From: Flavobacteriaceae bacterium UJ101
GTDB lineage: Bacteria; Bacteroidota; Bacteroidia; Flavobacteriales; UJ101
Reading direction: 5' to 3'
DNA length: 64,000 nt
Assembly: GCA_001880285.1 (NCBI GenBank)
Contig: CP016269.1
Coordinates: forward strand, 682,001-746,000
Numbering within the stretch: the stretch's first letter is position 1; every line of letters begins with the position of its first letter. The notes under the pieces are model-generated. The model did no database searches. It worked only from the letters and a program-made list of their open reading frames with translations, and was not told the origin of the DNA. A program made the translations under genes and the position numbers. Positions 1 through 7,961 of this stretch are shown piece after piece.

Positions 1-578
1 AGTAATAAATCACTACCTTCCAAATCTTTACGTGTTAAAATTGATTTTTGCATCAATTTATGATTCTCAGGTATAAAAGCAACAAAAGGCTCATAATACA
101 ACGGAACTTCAACCATACCTTCTTCTTCTAACGGAGTAGCAGCAATACCTATATCAATCATACCTTCACGAATTTGTCTTAAAATTTCATTGGTAGGTAA
201 TTCTTTTATCACCAATTTTATCAAAGGATATTTTTTTAGATATGACTTTAAAAATAATGGAATCAAATTAGGAAAAACCGTTGGGATTACCCCAATTGTA
301 AATTCACCTTCTAAAGTTCCTTTTTCTTCTTGAACAATACTCTTTATTTTCTTCGATTCATTTACAATAAATTTAGCCTGTTCAATAATTTGAAGACCTA
401 TTTTTGTTGCCTTTATAGGATGTGCAGAACGATCAAAAATCTCTATATTTAATTCATCTTCCAGCTTTTGTATCTGCATACTTAACGTAGGCTGCGTTAC
501 AAAACAATTTTCGGCTGCTGCGGTAAAATTTTTATATTTATGTACGGCTAAAACATATTGTAATTGAACTATAGTCAT
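1..578 (-). CDS. oxyR: LysR-family peroxide regulator (OxyR type), C-terminus cut by window edge
   Basis: The reading frame starts at an ATG complementary to 576-578 and runs off the left edge, so about 192 N-terminal residues are visible. The first 60 residues form the LysR winged helix-turn-helix (MTIVQLQYVLAVHKYKNFTA, then a helix around FVTQPTLSMQIQKLE), followed by the start of the substrate-binding-like sensor domain (GEFTIGVIPTVFPNLIP). OxyR proteins sense hydrogen peroxide through a cysteine pair; that part lies outside the window. The assignment to OxyR rather than another LysR regulator rests on sequence resemblance and on divergent pairing with dps, a classic OxyR target. A LysR-type box overlaps this start codon, which would fit autoregulation. 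Confidence 0.85.
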   Translation of the reverse strand, partial: MTIVQLQYVLAVHKYKNFTAAAENCFVTQPTLSMQIQKLEDELNIEIFDRSAHPIKATKIGLQIIEQAKFIVNESKKIKSIVQEEKGTLEGEFTIGVIPTVFPNLIPLFLKSYLKKYPLIKLVIKELPTNEILRQIREGMIDIGIAATPLEEEGMVEVPLYYEPFVAFIPENHKLMQKSILTRKDLEGSDLL

Positions 579-585
579 TATCTAT
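571..585. promoter_or_regulatory. OxyR-like binding box between oxyR and dps
   Basis: The sequence ATAGTCATTATCTAT fits the OxyR core ATAGnTnnnAnCTAT at nine of ten fixed positions. It covers the oxyR start codon and lies about 34 bases before the dps -7 element. Binding would both activate dps and limit oxyR. This is inferred from the motif and the gene pair. Confidence 0.45.
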
Positions 586-618
586 CACATTTAAATAGTA
601 AATATATTGTAATTATTG

Positions 619-626
619 TAATTTTG
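619..626 (+). promoter_or_regulatory. dps promoter, -7 element
   Basis: TAATTTTG is an exact match to the Bacteroidota -7 consensus TAnnTTTG, 32 bases before the dps ATG. I see no TTTG at the -33 position, which fits a promoter that needs an activator such as OxyR. Confidence 0.55.
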
Positions 627-658
627 AAAAATAAACGATTAAAAAATAACATAACATT

Positions 659-1132
659 ATGAAATTGTTCAATATTGGGTTAAACCCTACTGAATCAGAA
701 AAGCTGGCTACTGAATTAAATGAGTTATTAGCTAATCTTCAAATTTATTATCAAAACTTAAGAGGTTTACACTGGAATATTCAAGGTGAAAACTTTTTTG
801 AGTTACATGTTAAATTTGAAGAATTATATAATGATTCTCAAGAAAAGATTGATATGGTAGCAGAGCGTATTTTAACATTAGGTCATACTCCATTACATAC
901 TTTTGAGGATTATCAGAATTTAGCGAATGTACCTGTTGGGAAGAACATTAGTCAAGATCGTGATGCTTTGGAATTAATTGTAAACTCTTTATCTATTTTA
1001 TTAGAAAAAGAACGTTTAATTTTAAACTTGTCTGATGAAGCAGATGATGAAGGAACGAATTCAATGATGAGTGATTTTATTTCAGAACAAGAAAAATTAG
1101 TTTGGATGTTTAGTGCATGGTTATCTAAATAA
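659..1132 (+). CDS. dps: Dps-family ferritin-like DNA-binding / iron-storage protein
   Basis: This 157-residue protein has the size of Dps. Dps proteins form 12-subunit cages that oxidise ferrous iron with peroxide and store it, protecting DNA. The intersubunit ferroxidase ligands are visible with the family spacing: H38 (GLHWNI), H50, E54, D65 and E69, where Glu54 replaces the more usual Asp. The N-terminal tail is short and not lysine-rich, so DNA binding is uncertain. The gene is monocistronic, diverges from oxyR and ends at a strong hairpin, which suggests control by peroxide stress. Confidence 0.95.
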   Translation: MKLFNIGLNPTESEKLATELNELLANLQIYYQNLRGLHWNIQGENFFELHVKFEELYNDSQEKIDMVAERILTLGHTPLHTFEDYQNLANVPVGKNISQDRDALELIVNSLSILLEKERLILNLSDEADDEGTNSMMSDFISEQEKLVWMFSAWLSK

Positions 1133-1140
1133 TAATACAT

Positions 1141-1175
1141 AAAAAACTCTTCATAACATTATGAAGAGTTTTTTT
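1141..1175. terminator. Bidirectional terminator between dps and rsmG
   Basis: Inverted repeat with arms AAAAAACTCTTCAT and ATGAAGAGTTTTTT around a six-base loop, A-rich on the left and T-rich on the right, so it can end transcription from both convergent genes. Confidence 0.85.
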
Positions 1176-1812
1176 AACCTCTTACTTTAATTGGAAGATA
1201 AACCACCTTCTTTGTTTCATAAAAATCTTCTTCATAAAAGTCTTTAATATTATATATCTCTACAGAAGTATACTCTTTTAATTCTTCTACTAAATCACCT
1301 CCTTTCAAATACAAAATTCCATTTCGAAGTTCATGCACGGAATCTTTCTTAATCTTTTTACGAACCCATGCTACAAACTGAGGCATTTGTGTAACCGCAC
1401 GACTTACAATAAAATCAAATTCTTGCTTTACTTTTTCAGCACGAACCTGTTCTGCAATAACATTTTCTAAATTTAAAGCCTCTTTTATTCCTTTAACCAC
1501 TTTAATTTTTTTCCCAATTGAATCAATCAAGTAAAAATTTGTCTCAGGGAATAATATAGCCAATGGAATACCTGGAAAACCACCTCCTGTACCCACATCC
1601 ATAACAGATGCACCTGGTTTAAAATCAATCACTTTAGCAATAGCCAAAGCATGTAAAACATGTTTTTCATATAAAAAATCAATATCTTTTCGTGAGATAA
1701 CATTTATTTTATCATTCCATTCTTTATACAAAGATTCTAATTGAGTAAACTGATCGACTTGTTCTTCAGTTAAATTTTCAAAATATTTTAGAATTAAATC
1801 TCTTCCTTTCAT
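1174..1812 (-). CDS. rsmG: 16S rRNA (guanine-527-N7)-methyltransferase RsmG
   Basis: RsmG (GidB) methylates N7 of G527 in 16S rRNA, using S-adenosylmethionine. The Rossmann methyltransferase motif DVGTGGGFPGIPLA lies about 80 residues in, and the N-terminal helices (YFENLTEEQVDQFTQLESLY) match the family. Length is 212 residues from the chosen start, typical for RsmG. An upstream in-frame ATG at 1830 was rejected because a perfect -7 element (TATTTTTG, 1820-1827) lies between the two starts, so a transcript would begin after it. Convergent with dps; the stop codon sits in the shared terminator. Confidence 0.93.
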   Translation of the reverse strand: MKGRDLILKYFENLTEEQVDQFTQLESLYKEWNDKINVISRKDIDFLYEKHVLHALAIAKVIDFKPGASVMDVGTGGGFPGIPLAILFPETNFYLIDSIGKKIKVVKGIKEALNLENVIAEQVRAEKVKQEFDFIVSRAVTQMPQFVAWVRKKIKKDSVHELRNGILYLKGGDLVEELKEYTSVEIYNIKDFYEEDFYETKKVVYLPIKVRG

Positions 1813-1819
1813 AGATCCA

Positions 1820-1827
1820 CAAAAATA
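1820..1827 (-). promoter_or_regulatory. rsmG promoter, -7 element; decides the start
   Basis: On the minus strand this reads TATTTTTG, an exact TAnnTTTG match, ending 8 bases before the rsmG ATG. The transcript would start only a few bases before, or at, the start codon, making rsmG effectively leaderless. Confidence 0.55.
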
Positions 1828-1886
1828 CATTATTTTTTCTTCTGATTTTTAATAAATTCCGTTGTTTATATTCCCAATTCTTTTAT

Positions 1887-1894
1887 TAGATTTG
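1887..1894 (+). promoter_or_regulatory. Promoter of the aminotransferase gene, -7 element
   Basis: TAGATTTG matches TAnnTTTG exactly, 19 bases before the ATG at 1914. A TTG at 1862-1864 could serve as a loose -33 element. Confidence 0.5.
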
Positions 1895-1913
1895 TTACTT
1901 AAAATTTACAAGA

Positions 1914-3098
1914 ATGTCACAAGTTTCACAAAGAGTTCAAAAAATGAGTTTTTCGGCTACTCTAGCAATGACTCAAAAAGCACGCGAATTAAAAGCCAAA
2001 GGGCATGATGTTATTAGTTTAAGTATTGGAGAACCAGATTTCAATCCACCTGAATTTATTCAAGAAGCTGCTATTACTGCTATTAAAGAAGGTTTCAACT
2101 CCTATACTCCTGTTCCTGGTTATGCAGAACTACGTGAAGCCATTTCTAATAAATTCAAACGTGATAACAATTTGGATTATTCTACTGAACAAATTGTAGT
2201 GTCTAATGGAGCAAAACAATCCATTACAAACGTTTTTTTAGCAACTCTAAATGAAGGAGATGAAGTCATAGTTCCCGCTCCTTATTGGGTTAGTTATATT
2301 GAAATGATTAAAATAGCAGATGGAATTCCTGTAACTGTAGAAACTTCAATTGAAAATGATTTCAAAATCACACCTGAACAATTAAAAAGTAAAATTACCA
2401 CTAAAACTAAAGGGTTTATTTTTAGTTCACCTTGTAATCCTTCAGGAAGTTTGTACAGTAAAGAAGAATTACAAGCACTTGTTAATATATTAAAAGATTA
2501 TCCTCATATTACCATTATTTCTGATGAAATTTATGAACACATAAACTATACGGGACAACATACCAGTATAGCACAATTTTCAGAAGTAAAAGAACAAACT
2601 GTTACAGTAAATGGTATGTCTAAGGCTTTTGCAATGACGGGTTGGAGAATTGGATACATCGGAGCACCTCTTTGGTTAGCTAAGGCATGTAATAAAGTAC
2701 AAGGGCAAATGACTTCTGGAGCTAATTCAGTAGCTCAAAGAGCATCTATTAAGGGATTAGAAGCTCCTATTTCTGAAATCCAGTATATGATCGATGCCTT
2801 TAAAACTAGACGATCTTTAGTTTTAGATCTAGCAAAAGATATCAATGGATTCCAATGCAATGAACCAGAAGGTGCCTTTTATATTTTTCCAGATGTTTCT
2901 ACTTTATTCGGAAAAACTTTTAATGGTGTTACCATCAACACTTCTACTGACTTAGCAATGTATTTATTAGAACATGCTCATGTTGGTACCGTTTCGGGTG
3001 ATGCTTTTGGATCTCCAAATTGTTTACGAATATCGTATGCTGCAAGTGAAACACAATTAAAAGAAGCTTTTAAACGAATTAAAAATGCTTTAATATAA
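1914..3098 (+). CDS. aspC: Pyridoxal-phosphate aminotransferase class I (aspartate aminotransferase type)
   Basis: A 394-residue fold-type I aminotransferase. The start of the family signature is seen in SLSIGEPDFNPP, and the Schiff-base lysine is K237 in NGMSKAFAMTGWRIGY; the arginine of the C-terminal LRISYA segment would bind the substrate carboxylate. These features fit the bacterial aspartate aminotransferase of subgroup I-gamma, which moves amino groups between aspartate or glutamate and 2-oxoacids. Exact specificity (aspartate, or also prephenate or aromatic substrates) cannot be read from sequence. The gene has its own promoter. fumC follows 87 bases later on the same strand, so co-transcription is possible. 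Confidence 0.88.
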   Translation: MSQVSQRVQKMSFSATLAMTQKARELKAKGHDVISLSIGEPDFNPPEFIQEAAITAIKEGFNSYTPVPGYAELREAISNKFKRDNNLDYSTEQIVVSNGAKQSITNVFLATLNEGDEVIVPAPYWVSYIEMIKIADGIPVTVETSIENDFKITPEQLKSKITTKTKGFIFSSPCNPSGSLYSKEELQALVNILKDYPHITIISDEIYEHINYTGQHTSIAQFSEVKEQTVTVNGMSKAFAMTGWRIGYIGAPLWLAKACNKVQGQMTSGANSVAQRASIKGLEAPISEIQYMIDAFKTRRSLVLDLAKDINGFQCNEPEGAFYIFPDVSTLFGKTFNGVTINTSTDLAMYLLEHAHVGTVSGDAFGSPNCLRISYAASETQLKEAFKRIKNALI

Positions 3099-3185
3099 TT
3101 CAACCTATTAAAAATCATTCCTAAAAAATAGATCAACTCTATAGGAATGAGTATATTTATTCTTTAAAAACAAAATCAATCTAAA

Positions 3186-4583
3186 ATGGAATTTAGAATA
3201 GAAAAAGATACAATTGGTGAAGTAAAAGTACCCGCAGATAAATATTGGGGTGCACAAACAGAACGTTCAAGAAATAATTTTAAAATAGGACCATCTGCTT
3301 CTATGCCCAAAGAAATTATTGAAGGTTTTGCTTATTTAAAAAAAGCTGCGGCTTATACTAATTGTGAATTAGGTGCTCTTTCAGAAGAAAAACGTGATTT
3401 AATTGCTCAGGTTTGTGATGAAATATTGGCTGGTAAGTTGGATGATCAATTTCCATTAGTTATTTGGCAAACAGGATCAGGTACACAATCTAATATGAAC
3501 GTTAATGAAGTTATTGCACATCGAGCACATGAAATTGCTGGAAATAAAATTGGAGAAGGTGAAAAAACCATCCAACCTAATGATGATGTAAATAAATCCC
3601 AATCTTCCAATGATACTTTCCCTACAGGAATGCATATTGCTTGTTATAAAAAGATAGTAGAAACTACAATTCCAGGGATTGAAAAATTACGTGATACTTT
3701 ACAACAAAAATCTACCGATTTCAAAGATGTAGTTAAAATCGGAAGAACTCACTTAATGGATGCTACACCTTTAACCATTGGACAAGAGTTTTCAGGTTAT
3801 GTAGCCCAATTAAATCATGGAATTAAAGCATTAAAAAATACTCTAGCTCACCTTTCTGAATTAGCTTTAGGTGGAACTGCTGTAGGAACTGGATTAAATA
3901 CTCCAAAAGGCTATGATGTATTAGTTGCTAAATACATTGCAGAATTTACAGGACTTCCTTTTATAACAGCTGAAAATAAATTTGAAGCATTAGCGGCTCA
4001 CGATGCATTAGTTGAAACACATGGTGCTTTAAAACAAATAGCCGTTTCTTTAAATAAAATTGCTAACGACATTCGTTTAATGGCTTCAGGACCACGTTCA
4101 GGAATTGGAGAATTAATTATTCCAGCTAATGAACCTGGATCTTCTATTATGCCTGGAAAAGTAAATCCTACTCAAAGTGAAGCTATGACTATGGTTTGTG
4201 CGCAAGTAATGGGAAATGATGTTACCGTTACCGTTGCAGGTACTCAAGGACATTATGAGTTAAATGTTTTCAAACCTGTTATGGCAGCTAACGTTCTACA
4301 ATCCGCTCAACTTATTGGAGATGCATGTGTTTCATTTAATGATAATTGTGCAGTTGGTATCCAACCTAATTATAAACGTATTGAAGAATTATTAAATAAC
4401 TCTTTGATGCTTGTTACTGCTTTAAATACCAAAATTGGTTATTACAAAGCTGCTGAAATAGCCAATACAGCACATAAAAATGGAACCACTTTAAAAGAAG
4501 AGGCTATCAATTTAGGATATGTGACCGAAGAAGAATATGATCAATGGGTTATCCCTGCCGATATGACTGGGAGTTTAAAATAA
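3186..4583 (+). CDS. fumC: Fumarate hydratase, class II
   Basis: This 465-residue protein belongs to the fumarase/aspartase superfamily and converts fumarate to L-malate in the TCA cycle without an iron-sulfur cluster. The superfamily signature [13 protein letters not shown] begins at residue 318, with the catalytic serine in its flexible loop (S319/S320). The N-terminal stretch [15 protein letters not shown], the [14 protein letters not shown] region and the SSNDTFPT loop are typical of FumC rather than aspartase or argininosuccinate lyase. It ends at a strong intrinsic terminator. A mdh gene elsewhere in the window provides the next TCA step. Confidence 0.95.
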   Translation: MEFRIEKDTIGEVKVPADKYWGAQTERSRNNFKIGPSASMPKEIIEGFAYLKKAAAYTNCELGALSEEKRDLIAQVCDEILAGKLDDQFPLVIWQTGSGTQSNMNVNEVIAHRAHEIAGNKIGEGEKTIQPNDDVNKSQSSNDTFPTGMHIACYKKIVETTIPGIEKLRDTLQQKSTDFKDVVKIGRTHLMDATPLTIGQEFSGYVAQLNHGIKALKNTLAHLSELALGGTAVGTGLNTPKGYDVLVAKYIAEFTGLPFITAENKFEALAAHDALVETHGALKQIAVSLNKIANDIRLMASGPRSGIGELIIPANEPGSSIMPGKVNPTQSEAMTMVCAQVMGNDVTVTVAGTQGHYELNVFKPVMAANVLQSAQLIGDACVSFNDNCAVGIQPNYKRIEELLNNSLMLVTALNTKIGYYKAAEIANTAHKNGTTLKEEAINLGYVTEEEYDQWVIPADMTGSLK

Positions 4584-4600
4584 AAAATACTCCAGCACAA

Positions 4601-4637
4601 AAAATCACCTTTAGATCTATTTAAAGGTGATTTTTAT
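4601..4637 (+). terminator. fumC terminator
   Basis: Hairpin with arms AAAATCACCTTTA and TAAAGGTGATTTT followed by a T-rich tract, 18 bases after the fumC stop codon. Confidence 0.85.
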
Positions 4638-4688
4638 TTTTTAAAATAATTGATTAAATTATTTATCTATTTTCAACATTCTAATATT

Positions 4689-5216
4689 ATGAAAACTCCA
4701 TACAACTCTTTTGAAACAGATCGTTTAGTTTTAAAACCTACCACCTTAGAAGATGCCGAATTTGTATTAAAATTATTAAATAGTCCTAAATGGATTAAAA
4801 ACATAGGAGAACGAAATGTGAAATCAATAAAAGATGCTCAAAACTATATCAACAAAAAAATGACTCCTCAATTAGAACGATTAGGATACTCTAACTATAC
4901 GGTTATTAGAAAATCCGATGGGGCTAAATTAGGAAGCTGTGGATTATACGATCGAGATGGAATTGATGGAGTTGATATTGGCTTTGCTTTTTTTCCTGAA
5001 TATGAAAAAAAGGGATATGCTTACGAAAGTGCTTCAAAAATTAAAGAAATTGCATTTTCACAATTTAATATCAAAAAAATAAGTGGTATAACCATTGAAG
5101 AAAATATCTCCTCACAAAAACTACTAGAAAAACTAGGCCTAAAATTCATCAAAATAATCCAATTAGCCAATGACCCTGAAAAACTATTACTTTATGAAAT
5201 TGAAATACAACCTTAA
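4689..5216 (+). CDS. GNAT-family N-acetyltransferase (RimJ/RimL type)
   Basis: A 175-residue acetyltransferase of the GNAT fold. The opening FETDRLVLKPTTLEDAEF is typical of the RimJ/RimL-like group (PF13302), and the acetyl-CoA binding region is around GFAFFPEYEKKGYAYES, a variant of the V-x-x-x-Q/R-x-x-G-x-G/A loop. The C-terminal ISSQKLLEKLGLKFI segment is also characteristic. The acceptor (a ribosomal protein N-terminus or a small molecule) is unknown. I prefer the ATG at 4689; a frame extension to 4650 adds 13 unlikely residues. It stands alone between a terminator and a gene of unknown function. Confidence 0.85.
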   Translation: MKTPYNSFETDRLVLKPTTLEDAEFVLKLLNSPKWIKNIGERNVKSIKDAQNYINKKMTPQLERLGYSNYTVIRKSDGAKLGSCGLYDRDGIDGVDIGFAFFPEYEKKGYAYESASKIKEIAFSQFNIKKISGITIEENISSQKLLEKLGLKFIKIIQLANDPEKLLLYEIEIQP

Positions 5217-5303
5217 TATATTGATAAACATCATATTTTCTTTTCTTACTTTCCTTTGATTTCTTCGTAACTTTAGTATTTAACCTTATAATAAACCACA
5301 ATA

Positions 5304-5720
5304 ATGAAGAATTCAATTGAACTAAATCAAGGAGAAATAAAAATCATTTTTAAAGAACTCCCCAAAGGAAAAAAGTCTTTTAAAGAACTTGGTTTTCAAG
5401 ATCATGATTTATTTTTTGAAGGAGGAAATGTTAGAATCGTTTTTGACTTCAGCCCTATTCCTCCACAACTTTCTTTTTTTAAAACACCCACAATCGAATT
5501 ATTTTATAATGAACAAATGGAAGAAACACATTGGGTTTGTGATTTTAATAGAAAAACTATTCTAGACAAGAAAAATCATCATGGTCATTCCACCATTTTA
5601 TTATTAAATAGAAATAAACTAAACGAATTAGAACAACGACACCAAAATATACTCATTTTACATGCTGATTTTCCTAGTCCTGTTCAATTAATTTCTTCTA
5701 AATCCTCTTTTCACTTTTAA
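5304..5720 (+). CDS. Unknown protein, 138 residues
   Basis: I do not recognise this protein. It has no signal peptide or membrane segment and looks like a small soluble, beta-rich cytoplasmic protein. Visible features are a lysine-rich start (ELPKGKKSFKEL), a proline-rich stretch (DFSPIPPQLSFFKTP) and a histidine cluster in KKNHHGHSTILLL that could bind metal, though nothing else supports that. Codon use is like that of the neighbours. A TAACTTTA sequence upstream, near the -7 consensus, suggests independent expression. Function cannot be inferred from the neighbours. Confidence 0.7.
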   Translation: MKNSIELNQGEIKIIFKELPKGKKSFKELGFQDHDLFFEGGNVRIVFDFSPIPPQLSFFKTPTIELFYNEQMEETHWVCDFNRKTILDKKNHHGHSTILLLNRNKLNELEQRHQNILILHADFPSPVQLISSKSSFHF

Positions 5721-5802
5721 GATTCTTATTTTAAATATTATTTCTATTAAACATTAAAATAATTTCATATATTTGATTAGATCAATTCTAAATAAATAAA
5801 TT

Positions 5803-5842
5803 AAAAAATATTTTATTATGCATGCATAATAAAATATTTTTT
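5803..5842. repeat. 40-bp perfect palindrome upstream of etfBA
   Basis: Two 20-base arms meet without a loop at 5822/5823 (centre ATTATGCATGCATAAT). The sequence is almost all A and T, starting with six As and ending with six Ts. It lies 36 bases before etfB. It could be an operator for a dimeric regulator or a cruciform/terminator-like structure; I cannot tell which. Confidence 0.8.
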
Positions 5843-5878
5843 GTATATTAGTTGCAAAATAGAGAAAAACGATAATAA

Positions 5879-6625
5879 ATGAAAATTTTAGTATGTATCA
5901 GTAGTGTTCCTGACACTACTTCAAAAATAAACTTTACCACTGATGGTAAAGAATTTGACAAAAACGGCATTCAGTTCATTATCAACCCTATGGATGAATT
6001 CAGTTTGACCAAAGCTATTTTTTTACAAGCAAGTGCTGGAGCAACTGTAACCGTATTAGGAGTAGGTGATGCTTCTATTGAGCCTGTTTTACGTAAAGCT
6101 TTAGCTATTGGTGCAAATGATGCTATTCGTGTGAATGGAACTGCCATTGATTCAAATTTTGTAGCAGCTCAAATTGCTAAAGTTGTAAAAGAAGGAGCTT
6201 ACGATTTAGTTTTAACAGGAAAAGAATCTTTAGATTATAATGGTGGGGTAATTCCAGCAATGGTTGCTGCTCATACAGATTACAATTTTATTAATGCTTG
6301 TGTAGGACTAGAAGTTGATGGAACTAATGTAACAGCAGATCGTGATTTAGATGGTTCAAGGGAAAGTGTTTCCTTTACTTTACCAGCTGTTGTAGCAGGT
6401 CAAAAAGGGATTGTTGAAGAAAAAGATCTTAAAATTCCTAACATGAGAGGAATTATGCAAGCGAGATCAAAACCATTAAATGTTGTTGAACCTACTGATG
6501 CTAGTGCATCTTTAACAGTTGTTGGATATGAAAAACCTGTAGCTAAATCAGCAGTTAAAATGGTTTCTCCTGATAATTTAGATGAATTAGTAACCCTTTT
6601 AAGAGAAGATGCACAGGCATTCTAA
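5879..6625 (+). CDS. etfB: Electron transfer flavoprotein, beta subunit
   Basis: The 248-residue beta subunit of ETF binds AMP structurally and carries electrons from acyl-CoA dehydrogenases with the FAD-bearing alpha subunit. The opening MKILVCISSVPDTTSKI and the segment DYNGGVIPAMVAAH are characteristic of the FixA/EtfB family; the ETF signature region follows as KAIFLQASAGATVTVLGVGD and ALAIGANDAIRV. It is the first gene of a two-gene operon with etfA 24 bases downstream. A large palindrome precedes it and may control the operon. Confidence 0.95.
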   Translation: MKILVCISSVPDTTSKINFTTDGKEFDKNGIQFIINPMDEFSLTKAIFLQASAGATVTVLGVGDASIEPVLRKALAIGANDAIRVNGTAIDSNFVAAQIAKVVKEGAYDLVLTGKESLDYNGGVIPAMVAAHTDYNFINACVGLEVDGTNVTADRDLDGSRESVSFTLPAVVAGQKGIVEEKDLKIPNMRGIMQARSKPLNVVEPTDASASLTVVGYEKPVAKSAVKMVSPDNLDELVTLLREDAQAF

Positions 6626-6649
6626 TCTGAAATTAAAAACGAAAAAATT

Positions 6650-7594
6650 ATGTCAATTATAGCATTTGTAGATTCATATCAAAAGAAAATCAAAAAATCA
6701 GCATTTGAAGTCGTTTCTTATGCTAAAAATATAGCAGATCAATCAGGAAAAGGATTAAAAGTAGTTGCTTTTAATGTCGATGATGTATCTGAACTAGAAA
6801 AATATGGAGCAACGGATATCATTAAAGTAAACGACGCTCAATTAGATGCTTTTTCAGCTAAAACATATGCTGAAGCTTTATTATCAGTTACTGAAGGAAG
6901 TATTTACGTACTATCTCACTCAAACATGGGAAGCAGCATAGGAGCCTTTTTATCTATAAAGAAACAAGCTACTTTAATTACCAATGTATTAAGCATTCCT
7001 AGTTCTATGTCTCCTTTTACAGTAAAAAGAAAGTCATTTTCAGGAAAAGGAATCATGGAAGTTACAGCAGCTACAGACCAAATAGTGGTAACTGTGATGC
7101 CTAACTCATTTGGAGCACAAGAAGCTGCAGGAACTGGATCTATTTCAGAGGCCTCAGCAACGACTTCTGGAAATACCATTACCGTAAATTCAATTGCCGA
7201 AACTTCTGGAAAAGTAAGTCTAAAGGAAGCAGATATTGTTGTTTCTGGAGGACGTGGATTAAAAGGTCCTGAAAACTGGGGAATGGTTGAAGAATTAGCT
7301 GATTTATTAGGTGCAGCTACAGCTTGTTCAAAACCTGTAGCAGATATAGGTTGGAGACCACATAGCGAGCACGTTGGACAAACGGGTATCGCCTTAGCTC
7401 CCAATTTATATATTGCAATTGGTATTTCAGGTGCTATTCAGCACTTAGCAGGAGTTAATGCTTCTAAAAAGATTTTAGTAATCAATAATGATCCTGAAGC
7501 ACCATTCTTTAAAGCCGCTGATTATGGTGTATGTGGCGATGCTTTTGAAGTAGTACCTGCTTTAATTGAAAAAATAAAAGCAGCTAAAGCTTAG
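6650..7594 (+). CDS. etfA: Electron transfer flavoprotein, alpha subunit
   Basis: The 314-residue alpha subunit holds FAD in its C-terminal domain. The conserved FAD-binding stretch is present: SGGRGLKGPENWGMVEELAD, the GATACSKP-ADIGWRPHSEHVGQTG segment and the ISGAIQHLAGVNASK signature. ETF passes electrons from beta-oxidation and amino-acid dehydrogenases to the quinone pool through ETF:quinone oxidoreductase, which is not in this window. It forms an operon with etfB and ends at a strong terminator. Confidence 0.95.
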   Translation: MSIIAFVDSYQKKIKKSAFEVVSYAKNIADQSGKGLKVVAFNVDDVSELEKYGATDIIKVNDAQLDAFSAKTYAEALLSVTEGSIYVLSHSNMGSSIGAFLSIKKQATLITNVLSIPSSMSPFTVKRKSFSGKGIMEVTAATDQIVVTVMPNSFGAQEAAGTGSISEASATTSGNTITVNSIAETSGKVSLKEADIVVSGGRGLKGPENWGMVEELADLLGAATACSKPVADIGWRPHSEHVGQTGIALAPNLYIAIGISGAIQHLAGVNASKKILVINNDPEAPFFKAADYGVCGDAFEVVPALIEKIKAAKA

Positions 7595-7617
7595 AAATAC
7601 TTATAACTATTATATAA

Positions 7618-7652
7618 TAAAAGTATCCTATTAAATTTAGGATACTTTTTAT
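7618..7652 (+). terminator. etfBA terminator
   Basis: Hairpin AAAGTATCCTA / TAGGATACTTT followed by T-rich DNA, about 25 bases after the etfA stop. Confidence 0.85.
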
Positions 7653-7906
7653 TTTTAATAAACTTGTGAACTAAAAAACTCCCAATAATTAAAAAAGTCA
7701 TTGGGAGATAAACCTAAATATTTAATATGAAAAAAGTTATTTTAAACTTACTTACAAATTTCTTATAATTCAATCATTCAAAAATATAGATTCGTTCTTC
7801 TAAAATATATTCTAGACTAAATAACTGATTTATTATTTATTAACAAACCAAATAATACTCCTTAAAATCTCTTAAAGCTCTTTATAATTCTGTATATATC
7901 ACTTTA
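7653..7906. other. Gene-free stretch with one hairpin and a 13-codon ORF
   Basis: This lies between two convergent terminators and has no ordinary gene. It holds a hairpin CTCCCAAT / ATTGGGAG at 7679-7707 and, 20 bases later, a tiny ORF at 7728-7769 (MKKVILNLLTNFL, then TAA) that looks like the start of a signal peptide. It may be a remnant 5' end of a secreted-protein gene or a small RNA. Nothing proves either. Confidence 0.35.
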
Positions 7907-7940
7907 ATAAAAAAAGTCCCGAAACATGTTTCGGGACTTT
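7907..7940 (-). terminator. pnp terminator
   Basis: A perfect 28-base palindrome, AAAGTCCCGAAACA and its complement, followed on the minus strand by a run of Ts, 22 bases after the pnp stop. Confidence 0.88.
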
Positions 7941-7961
7941 ATCTATATTGAAAAAAATTCT

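Noticed and set aside
6916-7404. 162-codon frame antisense to etfA
   Set aside because: The + strand etfA frame has all FAD-site motifs; the antisense frame is a shadow with no recognisable domain.
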